Assembly (NCBI GenBank): GCA_000158135.1
Contig: DS999531.1
Span: 1,071,941 to 1,135,940, forward strand
Length of the DNA stretch: 64,000 bases
Reading direction: 5' to 3'
Origin: Rhodobacteraceae bacterium KLH11
GTDB taxonomy: Bacteria; Pseudomonadota; Alphaproteobacteria; Rhodobacterales; Rhodobacteraceae
The position numbers and the translations under genes are program-made. Shown piece after piece: positions 1 to 9,352 of the stretch. Positions within the stretch are counted from its first letter, which is position 1; each line of letters starts with the position of its first letter. The notes under the pieces were generated by a model. The model made no database searches. It was not told the DNA's origin and saw nothing but the letters and a program-made list of their open reading frames with translations.

Positions 1-782
1 GTCAGCTCTTTTCCAGACCCCGCCGTTGCTTCCCGAATCCGACGCCCGACTGTGGTCGAGCCGGTAAAGGCAATCTTGTCCACATCTGCGGCAACAATCA
101 TCTCCCCCACTGCCCCATCGCCAGTCACGATATTCACGACACCTTTTGGCAATCCGGCCTGCATGCAGATATCGGCAAACAGCAATGCGGTTAGCGAGGT
201 ATATTCAGCCGGCTTCAGAACCACCGTGTTGCCCATCGCCAGCGCCGGGGCAATCTTCCACGCCAGCATCAGCAGTGGGAAGTTCCACGGGATGATCTGC
301 CCGCACACGCCCATGGCCTGCGCGTCCGGCAACTCACTTTCCATCAACTGCGCCATACCTGCGTGATAATAAAAATGCCGCTGCGCCAACGGGATGTCGA
401 TATCCCGCGATTCCCGGATTGGCTTGCCATTGTCCAAGCTCTCCAGCACTGCAAACAGGCGCGAATGCTTCTGCAGCAGTCGCGCAATGGCATAAAGGAA
501 TCGCGCACGCCCCGCGCCGCCCAGCTTCTCCCATTTCGGCTGAGCTTTTCGGGCGGCAGCAACGGCCGCATCCACCTCAGCCTGTTTCGCTTGCGTCAGC
601 TTGGCCAGAACCTCTCCGGTTGCCGGATTGCGGCTGTCAAAGCCTTTTCCGGGCTTGGTGAACGCCCCGTCAATATAGTGGCCGAACGTATCCCCCTGAT
701 CGACCAGCCAGGCCAGTGCCTCGGCAGCACTTTCAGGGGCAGGGCCATAATCCATGGTCTCGAAGATTTCTTTAACGCTCAT
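1..782 (-). CDS. Aldehyde dehydrogenase family protein, N-terminal part
   Basis: NAD(P)-dependent oxidation of an aldehyde to an acid is the family reaction. About 260 N-terminal residues are visible before the gene runs off the left edge. The Rossmann-region motifs PWNFPLLMLAWK, GNTVVLKPAEYT and FTGSTTVGRRI are clear; the catalytic Glu and Cys would lie outside the window. The ATG at 782 starts MSVKEIFETMDYGPAPESA. It lies 47 bp downstream of deoC on the same strand, so the two are probably co-transcribed. Next to deoC, a role in oxidising the acetaldehyde released by the aldolase is a reasonable inference; the substrate cannot be read from the sequence. Confidence 0.9.
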   Translation of the reverse strand, partial: MSVKEIFETMDYGPAPESAAEALAWLVDQGDTFGHYIDGAFTKPGKGFDSRNPATGEVLAKLTQAKQAEVDAAVAAARKAQPKWEKLGGAGRARFLYAIARLLQKHSRLFAVLESLDNGKPIRESRDIDIPLAQRHFYYHAGMAQLMESELPDAQAMGVCGQIIPWNFPLLMLAWKIAPALAMGNTVVLKPAEYTSLTALLFADICMQAGLPKGVVNIVTGDGAVGEMIVAADVDKIAFTGSTTVGRRIREATAGSGKEL

Positions 783-829
783 AGCTTCATCTTTTCCCAA
801 ATACTCACTGTCCCGCCCTCACGACAGGT

Positions 830-1828
830 TCAGCCCATCGAATGCCTGTACCCGGCCGAGTATGCTCCGGTCACAAAATGCTCCAGCTGCCGCTCAATAT
901 CACCCAGCAGAGATGACGCGCCAAAACGAAACAAGTCAGGCTCCAGCCATCGATCGCCCAACTCGTCCTTGATCAGCGACAGGTAAACCAATGTATCCTT
1001 CGCCTTCGAGATCCCCCCCGCCGGCTTATAACCCACGCGATACCCGGTTCGGTCATGATAATCCCGGATCGCCCGGATCATCACCAGGGATACGGGCAAG
1101 GTGGCGTTGACGCTTTCTTTCCCGGTCGAGGTCTTGATGAAATCCGCACCTGCCATCATGCAGACCAGCGAAGCGCGCGCGACGTTGCGCAGGCTGCCCA
1201 GCTCTCCGGTCGCCAGAATGGCCTTCACATGCGCATCGCCACAGGTGGCACGGAACGCTTTCATCTCATCATAAAGCGCCTGCCAATCCCCCGACAGAAC
1301 ATGACGGCGCGAGATCACGATATCGATCTCTTCGGCTCCGGCTTTGACGCTTTCTTCAATTTCCGCCACCCGCAGGTGAAATGGCGACAGGCCCGCAGGG
1401 AACCCGGTGGAAACAGCAGCAACCGGAATGCCTGTCCCTTTCAGGGCACCCACGGCCGTTTCGATCATGTCGTGATAGACGCAGACCGCCCCGGTTGTGA
1501 TCGGATGCATGCCCATGGCCTGCAGCAATGTCGGTGAGACCGGCTGGCGCGCCTTGGCGCACAAGCGGCGCACGCGGCCAACCGTGTCATCCCCTGACAG
1601 GGTCGTCAGGTCGATCATCGTGATCGCCTTCAGCAGCCAGGCCGCCTGATAATCCTTTTTGACCGACCGGCGACCAGCCAGGGTGGCGGCGCGGCGCTCA
1701 ATGGCCGAGGTGTTGGCCTGCACGGCGCGCACCCAGTCCAGATCCAGATCCATCCCCGGGTTTCGGGGTTCGGTCACTTGCGGCAGATGCGCCATGCGCA
1801 CGGGGCTTTCTGAGCTCTGCGGTTCCAT
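830..1828 (-). CDS. deoC: Deoxyribose-phosphate aldolase
   Basis: DeoC cleaves 2-deoxyribose-5-phosphate to glyceraldehyde-3-phosphate and acetaldehyde in cytosolic deoxynucleoside catabolism. The 332-residue protein carries the Schiff-base motif ADFIKTSTGK and the downstream GYKPAGGI phosphate-binding motif; EEIDIVISRRH matches the active-site strand. It is longer at the N terminus than the 250-residue short class, as is usual for the longer DeoC type. I chose the ATG at 1828 (MEPQSSESPVRMAHL) because an AAAGGA ribosome site precedes it; an in-frame start 69 bases upstream lacks one. It is followed by the aldehyde dehydrogenase gene on the same strand. Confidence 0.93.
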   Translation of the reverse strand: MEPQSSESPVRMAHLPQVTEPRNPGMDLDLDWVRAVQANTSAIERRAATLAGRRSVKKDYQAAWLLKAITMIDLTTLSGDDTVGRVRRLCAKARQPVSPTLLQAMGMHPITTGAVCVYHDMIETAVGALKGTGIPVAAVSTGFPAGLSPFHLRVAEIEESVKAGAEEIDIVISRRHVLSGDWQALYDEMKAFRATCGDAHVKAILATGELGSLRNVARASLVCMMAGADFIKTSTGKESVNATLPVSLVMIRAIRDYHDRTGYRVGYKPAGGISKAKDTLVYLSLIKDELGDRWLEPDLFRFGASSLLGDIERQLEHFVTGAYSAGYRHSMG

Positions 1829-1943
1829 TGTTCCGTCCTTTGGGAGGTTTGCCCCAAACTCGCATGGGTGCCCGTGAAATGGAAGATGTGGCGGCACGGG
1901 AATGCGTTAATTTTTGACCAAATGGACAAATTATACACTCTCT

Positions 1944-1958
1944 TGCGAGTAATTCGCA
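1944..1958. promoter_or_regulatory. Upstream Fur/Mur-type operator
   Basis: TGCGAGTAATTCGCA is a 7-1-7 inverted repeat with one mismatch from TGCGAAT-N-ATTCGCA. It lies just upstream of the -35 box of the metal transporter promoter and begins 31 bp (about three helical turns) before the second copy. Fur-family regulators (Mur for manganese in alphaproteobacteria) use this type of site; which one acts here is inference. Confidence 0.6.
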
Positions 1959-1964
1959 TTTGCA

Positions 1965-1993
1965 TTGACTTAGTTGCGAATGATTCTCATATT
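1965..1993 (+). promoter_or_regulatory. Promoter of the metal ABC operon
   Basis: TTGACT at 1965-1970, a 17-bp spacer and CATATT at 1988-1993 form a good sigma-70-type promoter in front of the binding-protein gene. The downstream operator overlaps it. Confidence 0.6.
1975..1990. promoter_or_regulatory. Fur/Mur-type operator inside the promoter
   Basis: TGCGAATGATTCTCA (preceded by T) is the second copy of the 7-1-7 repeat, with one mismatch between arms. It fills the spacer between the -35 and -10 boxes of the sitA/troA promoter, which is the position expected for metal-dependent repression. Confidence 0.68.
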
Positions 1994-2010
1994 AAAGGCA
2001 AGGCACCAGA

Positions 2011-2976
2011 ATGAGGTCGGATATGATTCGTCGCAGCTTTCTTGCAGCATTGGCATTTGCAGTCGCATTGCCGGGCGCTGTTATGGCTCAGGCACCTCTG
2101 AAAGTGGTGGCAACAACCGGTATGATCGCGGATGCGGTGCGTCAGGTCGGCGGGGATCAGGTTGAGGTCAAGGGCCTGATGGGCCCCGGCGTTGATCCGC
2201 ATGCCTATCGCCAGACCCGCACCGATATTGTCGCAATGACCCGCGCCGATCTGGTCTTGTGGCACGGGCTCTATCTGGAAGCACAGATGGAAGATTTCTT
2301 CCATGACCTCGCGCGCAAGCAGACGGTTGTGGCTGTTGCAGATGGTATCAACAAGGCCAGGCTGCGCGCCCATGACGATTATGCTGATAAATATGACCCC
2401 CATGTCTGGATGAGCCCGGTGCTGTGGCGCGATGTGGTGCTTGAGGTTCAGGATGCGCTGACCGAAGCCCGCCCCGAGGCTGCAGATATCTTCGCCGCCA
2501 ATACTCAGGCATTTCTGGCCGAAATTGATGCCTTGGCTGCCTATGGCGCGCGGATACTGACCGCTGTTCCCGAAAACAACCGGATATTGGTGACGGCCCA
2601 TGATGCCTTTGGCTATTTCGGAGCGGAATACGGATATGACGTGCTGGGCGTACAGGGTATCTCGACCCAGTCCGAGGCCGGCCTGAACCGAATCGGGGAA
2701 CTGGTGGGCACGTTGGTGGATCAGCAGCTGAAAGCGGTTTTCGTGGAAAGCTCGGTCTCTGATCGCTCGATGCGCGCCCTGATCGAAGGTGCTGCTGCCG
2801 AGGGCCATGACGTGGGCGTCGGCGGTGAACTCTATTCGGACGCCATGGGAGAGCCCGGCACCTATGAAGGCACCTATATCGGCATGCTGGATCACAACAT
2901 CACCGTGATTGCAGGGGCGCTGGGCGCGGACGTCCCCGCGCGCGGCATGAACGGCAAATTATCGGCGGGGTTCTGA
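2011..2976 (+). CDS. Metal ABC transporter substrate-binding protein (TroA/SitA/ZnuA family)
   Basis: Periplasmic protein that captures a divalent metal for the ABC importer encoded downstream. A signal peptide is visible (RRSF followed by a hydrophobic run ending at AVMAQA). Candidate metal ligands are H64 (GVDPH), H131 (DPHVW), H197 (TAHDAFGYF) and D277 (LYSDAM), the three-His-plus-Asp set of TroA-like proteins. The long His-rich loop of typical ZnuA is absent. With the Mur-type operators upstream, Mn2+ (or Fe2+) is more likely than Zn2+, but this is inference. The ATG at 2023 (MIRRSF), preceded by GAGG, is an equally good start. First gene of a four-gene operon. Confidence 0.9.
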   Translation: MRSDMIRRSFLAALAFAVALPGAVMAQAPLKVVATTGMIADAVRQVGGDQVEVKGLMGPGVDPHAYRQTRTDIVAMTRADLVLWHGLYLEAQMEDFFHDLARKQTVVAVADGINKARLRAHDDYADKYDPHVWMSPVLWRDVVLEVQDALTEARPEAADIFAANTQAFLAEIDALAAYGARILTAVPENNRILVTAHDAFGYFGAEYGYDVLGVQGISTQSEAGLNRIGELVGTLVDQQLKAVFVESSVSDRSMRALIEGAAAEGHDVGVGGELYSDAMGEPGTYEGTYIGMLDHNITVIAGALGADVPARGMNGKLSAGF

Positions 2977-2979
2977 AGG

Positions 2980-3783
2980 ATGTTGGAGCTTGCCACGGTT
3001 CAGGGTGTCTCACTGGAAGCGCAAGGCGTCGATGACAGCCCGCTCGCCATTCGGGGGCTGACCGTTTCATACGGGCAAAAACCTGCGGTATTCTCGGTGG
3101 ACATGACCGTACAGCGCGGTGGGATGACTGCGATTATCGGGCCGAACGGGGCCGGTAAGTCGACGCTGCTCAAGGCGGCGCTGGGGATCGTTTCCCCGCT
3201 CTCGGGTCAGGTGACCGTATTTGGCCAACCGCTTGAAGATCAGCGCGCGCGCATTGCTTATGTGCCACAACGCGCCAGTGTGGATTGGGATTTTCCGACC
3301 CGTGCCATTGATGTTGTGCTTATGGGGCTGTCACGCCAGCTGGGGCTGCTGGGCCGGGTGCGGGCGCGCCATCTGGACCGGGCAATCGAGTGCCTGAACC
3401 GTGTTGGCATGCGCGAGTTTGCCGACCGTCAGATCGGGCAATTATCTGGTGGTCAGCAGCAACGGGTCTTTCTGGCCCGCGCGCTGGCCCAGGATGCCGA
3501 TCTGTATCTGCTGGATGAACCCTTTGCCGGCGTTGACGCCGCGACCGAAAAGGCAATCATCGCCGTGCTGAAATCGCTGAAAGAGGCGGGTAAAACCGTT
3601 GTTGTGGTCCATCACGATCTGGCCACTGTGGCGGATTATTTCGATCATGTGTTCCTGATCAACACCCGCAAGATAGCCGAAGGACCGGTGGCCGAGGCCT
3701 TTACAGCAGATACGCTGCAATCTGCCTATGGCGGTCGCCTGGCAACAGCCCAGATCGATCAGATTTCACGCGCGTTGGGATGA
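2980..3783 (+). CDS. Metal ABC transporter ATP-binding protein
   Basis: The ATPase subunit that powers metal import. Walker A is GPNGAGKST, the signature motif LSGGQQQR and Walker B LYLLDEPFAGVD, with the switch His in VVVHHD. At 267 residues it is of normal length with a short N-terminal extension. The start lies 3 bp after the binding-protein stop, with GAAGG directly before the ATG, and the permease gene begins 6 bp after its end, so the operon is translated compactly. Confidence 0.92.
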   Translation: MLELATVQGVSLEAQGVDDSPLAIRGLTVSYGQKPAVFSVDMTVQRGGMTAIIGPNGAGKSTLLKAALGIVSPLSGQVTVFGQPLEDQRARIAYVPQRASVDWDFPTRAIDVVLMGLSRQLGLLGRVRARHLDRAIECLNRVGMREFADRQIGQLSGGQQQRVFLARALAQDADLYLLDEPFAGVDAATEKAIIAVLKSLKEAGKTVVVVHHDLATVADYFDHVFLINTRKIAEGPVAEAFTADTLQSAYGGRLATAQIDQISRALG

Positions 3784-3789
3784 CAGGCC

Positions 3790-4995
3790 ATGCTTTGGGA
3801 CGCTCTGAGCTTGCAGCTTGGCTATAACGCCACGCTGGTTGCGATTGGGGCGACCCTGCTGGGTGTCTCTGCCGGGGTGACAGGGACGTTCCTGTTTCTG
3901 CGCAAACGCGCGCTGGTCAGTGATGCGATCAGCCATGCGACCCTGCCCGGTGTCTGCCTTGCCTTCATGGTGCTGGTGGCCTTTGGCGGGGATGGGCGCA
4001 ATCTGATCGGATTACTTCTGGGCTCAGCCATATCCGCCTGGGTCGGATTGCTCTGCATGAACTGGCTGACCCGCCACACGCGGCTGGCCGAAGACGCGGC
4101 AATCGGGGCTGTGCTGTCGGTTTTCTTCGGTTTCGGCATTGTCCTGTTGACCGTGATCCAGACCATGGGTGTGGGCCGTCAGGCTGGGCTGGAGGGGTTC
4201 TTGCTGGGCTCTACAGCCGGGATGCTGTGGGCGGACGCTCTGATCATCGCTGTTGGCGGGGCCGCGACATTGGGGCTTGTGATGATCATCCGCCGTCCGA
4301 TGATGCTGGTGGCATTTGACCCCGAATATGCCGCGGCGCGCGGCTTGCCTGTTCACCGGATCGATCTGGCGATGATGGGGCTTGTGATGGCCGTCACCGT
4401 GGTTGGTCTGAAAATCGTTGGCCTGATCCTGATCGTTGCACTTTTGATCATCCCGCCCGTCACCGCGCGGTTCTGGACCAACAGATCCGATTATGTGGTG
4501 GTATTGTCGGGCCTCGCCGGAGGGCTGGCCGGTTATCTGGGCGCTGCCCTGTCCGCATCGGCGCCGAACCTTCCAACTGGACCGATCATCGTGCTTGTCA
4601 GCTTTGGTTTCTTTGTCCTGTCCCTGCTGTTGGCCCCGACCCGAGGTGTGCTGGCCGCCATTTTGCGCCACGTCCGGTTCCAGCGTCGGGTGCATATCCG
4701 GCAGGGTTTGCTGGCGCTGGCGCAAGGGCAGAAAATCTATGAACCGCTGACCATTCGCCTGTTGCGCCGTGCCGGTGTCGTGCGCGCTGATGGGGTTGCA
4801 ACCGAAGCCGGGAAAGCCTGCGCAGCCAAGGCCCTGCGCGATGAAAAGCGGTGGGAGGTTGTTCGGGCGGATCAGGCACACGAGGCAACGGCTGCTCTCT
4901 ATGACGGGTTGCGCGATATCGAAACGGTCCTGACCCGCGATCAGATTGCCGAGATCGACCGCCGCATTGGTGGGCCTCAGGGGGTCGCGACATGA
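3790..4995 (+). CDS. Metal ABC transporter permease with C-terminal cytosolic domain
   Basis: First membrane subunit of the importer (ABC-3/ZnuB/TroC family). The first 290 residues are hydrophobic with the family motif FLRKRALVSDAISHATLPG near residue 38. The remaining 110 residues or so (from RRVHIRQGLLALAQG) are soluble and look like the winged-helix-type tail found on TroC/SitC-like permeases. The gene overlaps the next permease gene by 4 bp (ATGA), which suggests translational coupling and a heterodimeric membrane part. Confidence 0.9.
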   Translation: MLWDALSLQLGYNATLVAIGATLLGVSAGVTGTFLFLRKRALVSDAISHATLPGVCLAFMVLVAFGGDGRNLIGLLLGSAISAWVGLLCMNWLTRHTRLAEDAAIGAVLSVFFGFGIVLLTVIQTMGVGRQAGLEGFLLGSTAGMLWADALIIAVGGAATLGLVMIIRRPMMLVAFDPEYAAARGLPVHRIDLAMMGLVMAVTVVGLKIVGLILIVALLIIPPVTARFWTNRSDYVVVLSGLAGGLAGYLGAALSASAPNLPTGPIIVLVSFGFFVLSLLLAPTRGVLAAILRHVRFQRRVHIRQGLLALAQGQKIYEPLTIRLLRRAGVVRADGVATEAGKACAAKALRDEKRWEVVRADQAHEATAALYDGLRDIETVLTRDQIAEIDRRIGGPQGVAT

Positions 4996-5921
4996 GCGGC
5001 GAAGAATTTGTACCCCTGTCACTGACGCCGTTGTTGATCGGTACCTTCGCCGCTATCGCCTGCGCATTGCCGGGCAACTTTCTGCTGCTGCGCAAACAAG
5101 CTCTGATCGGCGACGCCATCAGCCATGTGGTGCTGCCCGGCATCGTGGTGGCCTTTCTGCTGACCGGAGCTATTTCGACCTGGCCGATGATGCTGGGCGC
5201 TGCCGGGGCTGCGATTGTCGCCGTGGTGATGATCGAAGCAATCCGACGCTTGGGTCAGATCGAACCTGGCGCTGCCATGGGTGTGGTTTTTACCACCATG
5301 TTTGCCGCAGGTGTCCTGTTGCTGGAACAGTCCGACACCTCGGCCGTGCATCTGGATGTGGAACATGCGCTCTATGGCAATCTGGAAAGTCTGATCTGGC
5401 TGGACGCAACAGGCTGGGCTTCGTTGCTGGATGTGCAGGCGCTGACCGGGCTGCCGCCCGAATTGCCCCGGATCGCGCTGACATTGATCGGGGTCAGCCT
5501 GTTTATCTGGCTGCTTTGGCGGCCGCTCAAAATCTCAACCTTTGACGAAGGGTTTGCACGCACCATCGGCATTCGAACCGGCGCGCTGGGTATGGGACTG
5601 GTGATCATGGCCGCTATTGCCGCTGTTGCAGCCTTTGATGCGGTCGGGTCCATCATTGTGATCGCCATGTTTATCTGCCCGCCTGCAGCCGCCCGGATGA
5701 TGACCAACCGGCTTGAAACCCAGATCGCATGGAGTGTTCTGTTCGCCATCGTTTCAGCCGTTTCGGGATATGTACTGGCCGGCTATGGCCCCCTTTGGAT
5801 AGGTGGAGCAGATGCCGTAAGTGCAGCAGGCATGATCGCAACCGTGTCGGGGGTGATTCTGGCGGTTGCGGCGGCGTTCGGGCCGTGCAGAACCCGAGCG
5901 GGCACGCCGGGCCCCGCTTGA
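4992..5921 (+). CDS. Metal ABC transporter permease, second subunit
   Basis: Second ABC-3 family membrane subunit, 309 residues, with the paralogous motif LLRKQALIGDAISHVVLPG at about residues 28-46 and at least seven hydrophobic segments. It overlaps the previous gene by 4 bp and ends the operon; a hairpin with a T-run follows directly. It lacks the soluble tail of its partner. SitD/TroD or MntD would be the equivalent name, but the metal is unproven. Confidence 0.9.
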   Translation: MSGEEFVPLSLTPLLIGTFAAIACALPGNFLLLRKQALIGDAISHVVLPGIVVAFLLTGAISTWPMMLGAAGAAIVAVVMIEAIRRLGQIEPGAAMGVVFTTMFAAGVLLLEQSDTSAVHLDVEHALYGNLESLIWLDATGWASLLDVQALTGLPPELPRIALTLIGVSLFIWLLWRPLKISTFDEGFARTIGIRTGALGMGLVIMAAIAAVAAFDAVGSIIVIAMFICPPAAARMMTNRLETQIAWSVLFAIVSAVSGYVLAGYGPLWIGGADAVSAAGMIATVSGVILAVAAAFGPCRTRAGTPGPA

Positions 5922-5922
5922 C

Positions 5923-5948
5923 TGGGCATATTCATGCCCATGGTTTTT
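5923..5948 (+). terminator. Probable terminator of the metal ABC operon
   Basis: TGGGCAT / ATGCCCA form a 7-bp stem with the 4-base loop ATTC immediately after the stop codon. A TTTTT run follows 3 bases after the stem. The stem is modest but the position is right. Confidence 0.5.
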
Positions 5949-6204
5949 ACGCGGTTTCGGCCAAACTTCGCCAACGGAAACAATCACTCAGTCTTAACGG
6001 GATTAATTCTTGATTGCGTGATAGTGAAGCTTCAACTGTTAACCGCAGGACCACCACTCACTTCGGTATGTCCGGCCAGTTCTGACCATTGTCGCCAGCC
6101 CCCTCGACGACGCGATCTCACTGGCCGGGCACCTTGCCCCCAGCCTTCTCTTTCTCGTGCAAACCAGTGGTAGAATCGCGTGCATCTGTGCTAGGTCTAG
6201 CGGT
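5949..6204. other. Intergenic region before mutL
   Basis: About 255 bases between the metal operon and mutL with no recognisable gene. An in-frame start for mutL exists at 6157 but conserved family sequence begins well after 6205. Confidence 0.5.
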
Positions 6205-8055
6205 ATGGCGCATGTGAACCCCAATATCAGCGATGATCGGCCCGTTATCCGGCAGCTTGACGATGCCGCGATCAACCGGATTGCAGCCGGTGAAGTGGTC
6301 GAGCGACCGGCCTCTGCGGTCAAGGAACTGGTCGAAAATGCCATCGATGCCGGGGCGACGCGGATTGCTATCGATATCGCGGATGGGGGTAAAACCCTGA
6401 TTCGTGTCACAGACGACGGCTGCGGTATCGCGGCAAGTGACCTGCCATTAGCGCTGTCGCGTCACGCCACGTCCAAGATCGATGGGTCAGACCTGCTGAA
6501 CATTCACACCTTCGGGTTTCGCGGCGAAGCCCTGCCTTCTTTGGGGGCAGTGGGGCGCCTGAGTATCACCAGCCGTGTTCCGGGGGCCGAGGCGGCCTCG
6601 ATCCGTGTATCAGGTGGTCAGATGCAGGCGGTAAGACCCGCCGCGCTGCGCGCGGGTACAGTGGTCGAGCTGCGCGACCTGTTCTATGCCACGCCGGCGC
6701 GGTTGAAATTCATGCGCACCGACCGGGCCGAGGCGCAGGCGATCTCGGATATCGTGAAACGTCTGGCGATGGCTGAACCTGCGGTCAGTTTCACACTGCG
6801 CGATGTGTCAGGCGGGGGCGAGGGGCGCGTGACCTTCCGCACAGACCGCGAGAATGGCGATCTGTTCGATGCGCTGCACGCCCGGTTAGCCCGCGTTCTG
6901 GGGCGTGAATTTGCCGAAAATGCCTTGCAGATTGACGCCACGCGTGAAGGGATCCGCCTGTATGGCTATGCCGCTTTACCGACCTATTCGCGAGGTGCTG
7001 CGGTGGCGCAATATCTGTTCGTCAATGGCCGCCCGGTGCGCGACAAGATGCTGACCGGGGCTTTGCGTGCCGCTTATTTCGATTTCCTCAGCCGTGACCG
7101 GCATCCGGCGGCGGCGTTGTTCATCGACTGTGATCCGACGCTGGTGGATGTAAACGTGCACCCGGCGAAATCCGAAGTGCGGTTTCGCGATCCGGGTCTG
7201 GCGCGCGGGTTGATTGTGTCCAGCCTGCGCCACGCGCTGGCCGAGGCCGGGCACCGCGCATCTTCGACCGTGGCCAATGCAACCTTGGGTGCCATGCGCC
7301 CCGAACCTGCGCCCTCGGCCCCGGCGCGGGTGTATCAGATGGATCGGCCGTCGCCCGCGGCGCGTCAGGCAGCCTACCGGGCGCAATCGCCGGGTTTTGC
7401 CGAGCTTTCGCAGGATTACAGCGGTCGCGTCGTCGACCCCGCGCCCGAGGTTGCTCCGGTGGAGGAGCCGCAGGACCTGCCCTTGGGGGCTGCACGCGGG
7501 CAAGTGCACGAGAACTACATTATCGCCCAGACGGCGGATGGCATGGTGATCGTGGATCAGCACGCCGCGCATGAGCGGCTGGTTTACGAGAAGCTGAAAT
7601 CTCAGATGGCGGAAAACGGGGTGGCTGCGCAGGCATTGCTGATCCCGGAAATCGTTGAATTGTCAGATGGCGATTGTACCCGTCTGATGGCGGTTGCAGA
7701 GGATTTGTCACGTTTGGGTCTGACGATCGAGGCGTTCGGCGGCGGCGCGATAGCGATACGCGAAACGCCCGCCATTCTGGGAGAGGTCGATGCCCGCGCG
7801 ATGATCTTGGACATCCTTGATGAGCTGGCCGATCAGGGCGAAAGCCAGATGGTGCAGGCCCGGATCGAGGCGATCCTCAGCCGGGTGGCCTGCCATGGCT
7901 CAATCCGGTCGGGCCGCCGGATGCGCGCCGAAGAGATGAACGCCCTGCTGCGCGAGATGGAGGCGACGCCCCATTCCGGCCAGTGCAACCATGGGCGACC
8001 AACTTACGTGGAACTGAAGCTCGGCGATATCGAACGCCTGTTCGGCCGCAGTTGA
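6205..8055 (+). CDS. mutL: DNA mismatch repair protein MutL
   Basis: GHKL ATPase that couples mismatch recognition by MutS to strand incision. N-terminal ATPase motifs are [21 protein letters not shown] and GFRGEAL. The C-terminal domain has the metal-binding endonuclease motif [12 protein letters not shown] (DQHA-x2-E-x4-E pattern) plus ACHGSIR and CNHGRPT, so this MutL is predicted to nick DNA itself, as in bacteria without MutH. The 616-residue product from ATG 6205 ([18 protein letters not shown]) matches the family length; the middle linker is Pro/Ala-rich. rmuC follows 54 bp downstream on the same strand. Confidence 0.95.
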   Translation: MAHVNPNISDDRPVIRQLDDAAINRIAAGEVVERPASAVKELVENAIDAGATRIAIDIADGGKTLIRVTDDGCGIAASDLPLALSRHATSKIDGSDLLNIHTFGFRGEALPSLGAVGRLSITSRVPGAEAASIRVSGGQMQAVRPAALRAGTVVELRDLFYATPARLKFMRTDRAEAQAISDIVKRLAMAEPAVSFTLRDVSGGGEGRVTFRTDRENGDLFDALHARLARVLGREFAENALQIDATREGIRLYGYAALPTYSRGAAVAQYLFVNGRPVRDKMLTGALRAAYFDFLSRDRHPAAALFIDCDPTLVDVNVHPAKSEVRFRDPGLARGLIVSSLRHALAEAGHRASSTVANATLGAMRPEPAPSAPARVYQMDRPSPAARQAAYRAQSPGFAELSQDYSGRVVDPAPEVAPVEEPQDLPLGAARGQVHENYIIAQTADGMVIVDQHAAHERLVYEKLKSQMAENGVAAQALLIPEIVELSDGDCTRLMAVAEDLSRLGLTIEAFGGGAIAIRETPAILGEVDARAMILDILDELADQGESQMVQARIEAILSRVACHGSIRSGRRMRAEEMNALLREMEATPHSGQCNHGRPTYVELKLGDIERLFGRS

Positions 8056-8109
8056 TCTTGCGCCATGCGCGCGCTAAAAGAGAATAAAACAAGAACATTC
8101 TGAGGCGAC

Positions 8110-9339
8110 ATGATCGAGATTGCAGGTACTCAATACGCGTTGAACGACCCGGTGATACTGATTGCGGGCGGTGTGGTCGCGTTGATCCTGCTTTTGCTGT
8201 TCCTGTCGCTGCGGGCGGCGCAACGCTCGGCCCGGATGGCAGAGCCGCTGGCCCGGCAGATGGCGCATCTGGGGCAGCATGTACAGCAATTGGGGCAAGG
8301 ACAGGAGCAGTTGCGCGGTGGGCTGCAACACGTCTCGGACACGCAGGCCAATGCGCAGGTGCAGGTGATCCAGACGGTTGAATCGCGCCTGTCCTCGGTC
8401 CAGCAGCAGATGAATGACCGGTTGGCAGACAATGCGATGAAATCCGCGCGCGCGCTGGCCGAGATGCAGGAGCGGATGAAGGAATCGCTGCATGGGTCCT
8501 CCAAGCAGACCGCGACCTCGCTGACACAGCTGCAGGAGCGGTTGGCCGCCATCGACAAGGCGCAGGACAACATCACCAAACTGTCCGGCGATGTGCTGAG
8601 CTTGCAGGACATCCTGTCAAACAAGCAGACGCGCGGGGCGTTCGGAGAGATTCAGCTGAATGATATTGTCTCTAAAGCGCTGCCTGCGGACAGTTTTCAA
8701 TTGCAGGCAACCCTGTCAAACGGGCGGCGGGCCGATTGCCTGATCAATCTGCCAAACCCGCCGGGCCCCATCGTGATCGACAGCAAGTTCCCGCTTGAGG
8801 CTTATGAGGCCCTGATCGGGTCGACCAATGACATGGAGTTAAAAGCGGCCGTTCAGATGTTCCGCAGCACGGTGCGCAAACATATCAATGACATTGCCGA
8901 GAAATACATTCTGGACGGCGAAACCGCCGATGGCGCGCTGATGTTCCTGCCATCCGAGGCCGTCTATGCCGAGCTGCACGCCAAATTCCCCGAACTGGTG
9001 CAGGAAAGTTTCAGCAAACGCGTCTGGATCGTCTCGCCCACCACCTGCATGGCGACACTGAACACGATGCGGGCAATCCTGAAAGATGCACGCATGCGCG
9101 AACAGGCCGGGGCAATCCGCAAGGAATTGGGGATGCTGCACAAGGATGTCGAGCGGTTGGGGGACCGTGTATCCAACCTCGACCGTCATTTCGGGCAAGC
9201 GGCCAAGGATATCTCGGACATCAAGATCAGCGCCGAAAAAGCCGGGCGGCGGGCGCAACGGCTGGATAATTTTGATTTCGAAGAGCTTGCACCGGATGAC
9301 CACAACAACGTTGTGCCACTGGGGAAGACCGAAGGCTAG
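8110..9339 (+). CDS. rmuC: DNA recombination protein RmuC homologue
   Basis: RmuC proteins limit DNA inversions and are predicted nuclease-fold proteins. The 409-residue product has an N-terminal membrane anchor (about residues 14-33, ILIAGGVVALILLLLF), a long Gln-rich coiled coil to about residue 165, and the conserved core with GAFGEIQL and IDSKFPLEAYEAL. GAGG precedes the ATG by 6 bases. It may be co-transcribed with mutL. It ends 13 bp from the convergent chrR gene. Confidence 0.92.
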   Translation: MIEIAGTQYALNDPVILIAGGVVALILLLLFLSLRAAQRSARMAEPLARQMAHLGQHVQQLGQGQEQLRGGLQHVSDTQANAQVQVIQTVESRLSSVQQQMNDRLADNAMKSARALAEMQERMKESLHGSSKQTATSLTQLQERLAAIDKAQDNITKLSGDVLSLQDILSNKQTRGAFGEIQLNDIVSKALPADSFQLQATLSNGRRADCLINLPNPPGPIVIDSKFPLEAYEALIGSTNDMELKAAVQMFRSTVRKHINDIAEKYILDGETADGALMFLPSEAVYAELHAKFPELVQESFSKRVWIVSPTTCMATLNTMRAILKDARMREQAGAIRKELGMLHKDVERLGDRVSNLDRHFGQAAKDISDIKISAEKAGRRAQRLDNFDFEELAPDDHNNVVPLGKTEG

Positions 9340-9352
9340 GCGCCCCTGGGGT

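Noticed and set aside
363..986. Plus-strand open frame of 207 codons
   Set aside because: It is antisense to the aldehyde dehydrogenase and deoC genes, whose motifs are unambiguous.
4024..5022. Minus-strand open frame of 332 codons
   Set aside because: It lies fully opposite the metal ABC permease genes, is His/Gln-rich by reverse reading and has no recognisable domain.
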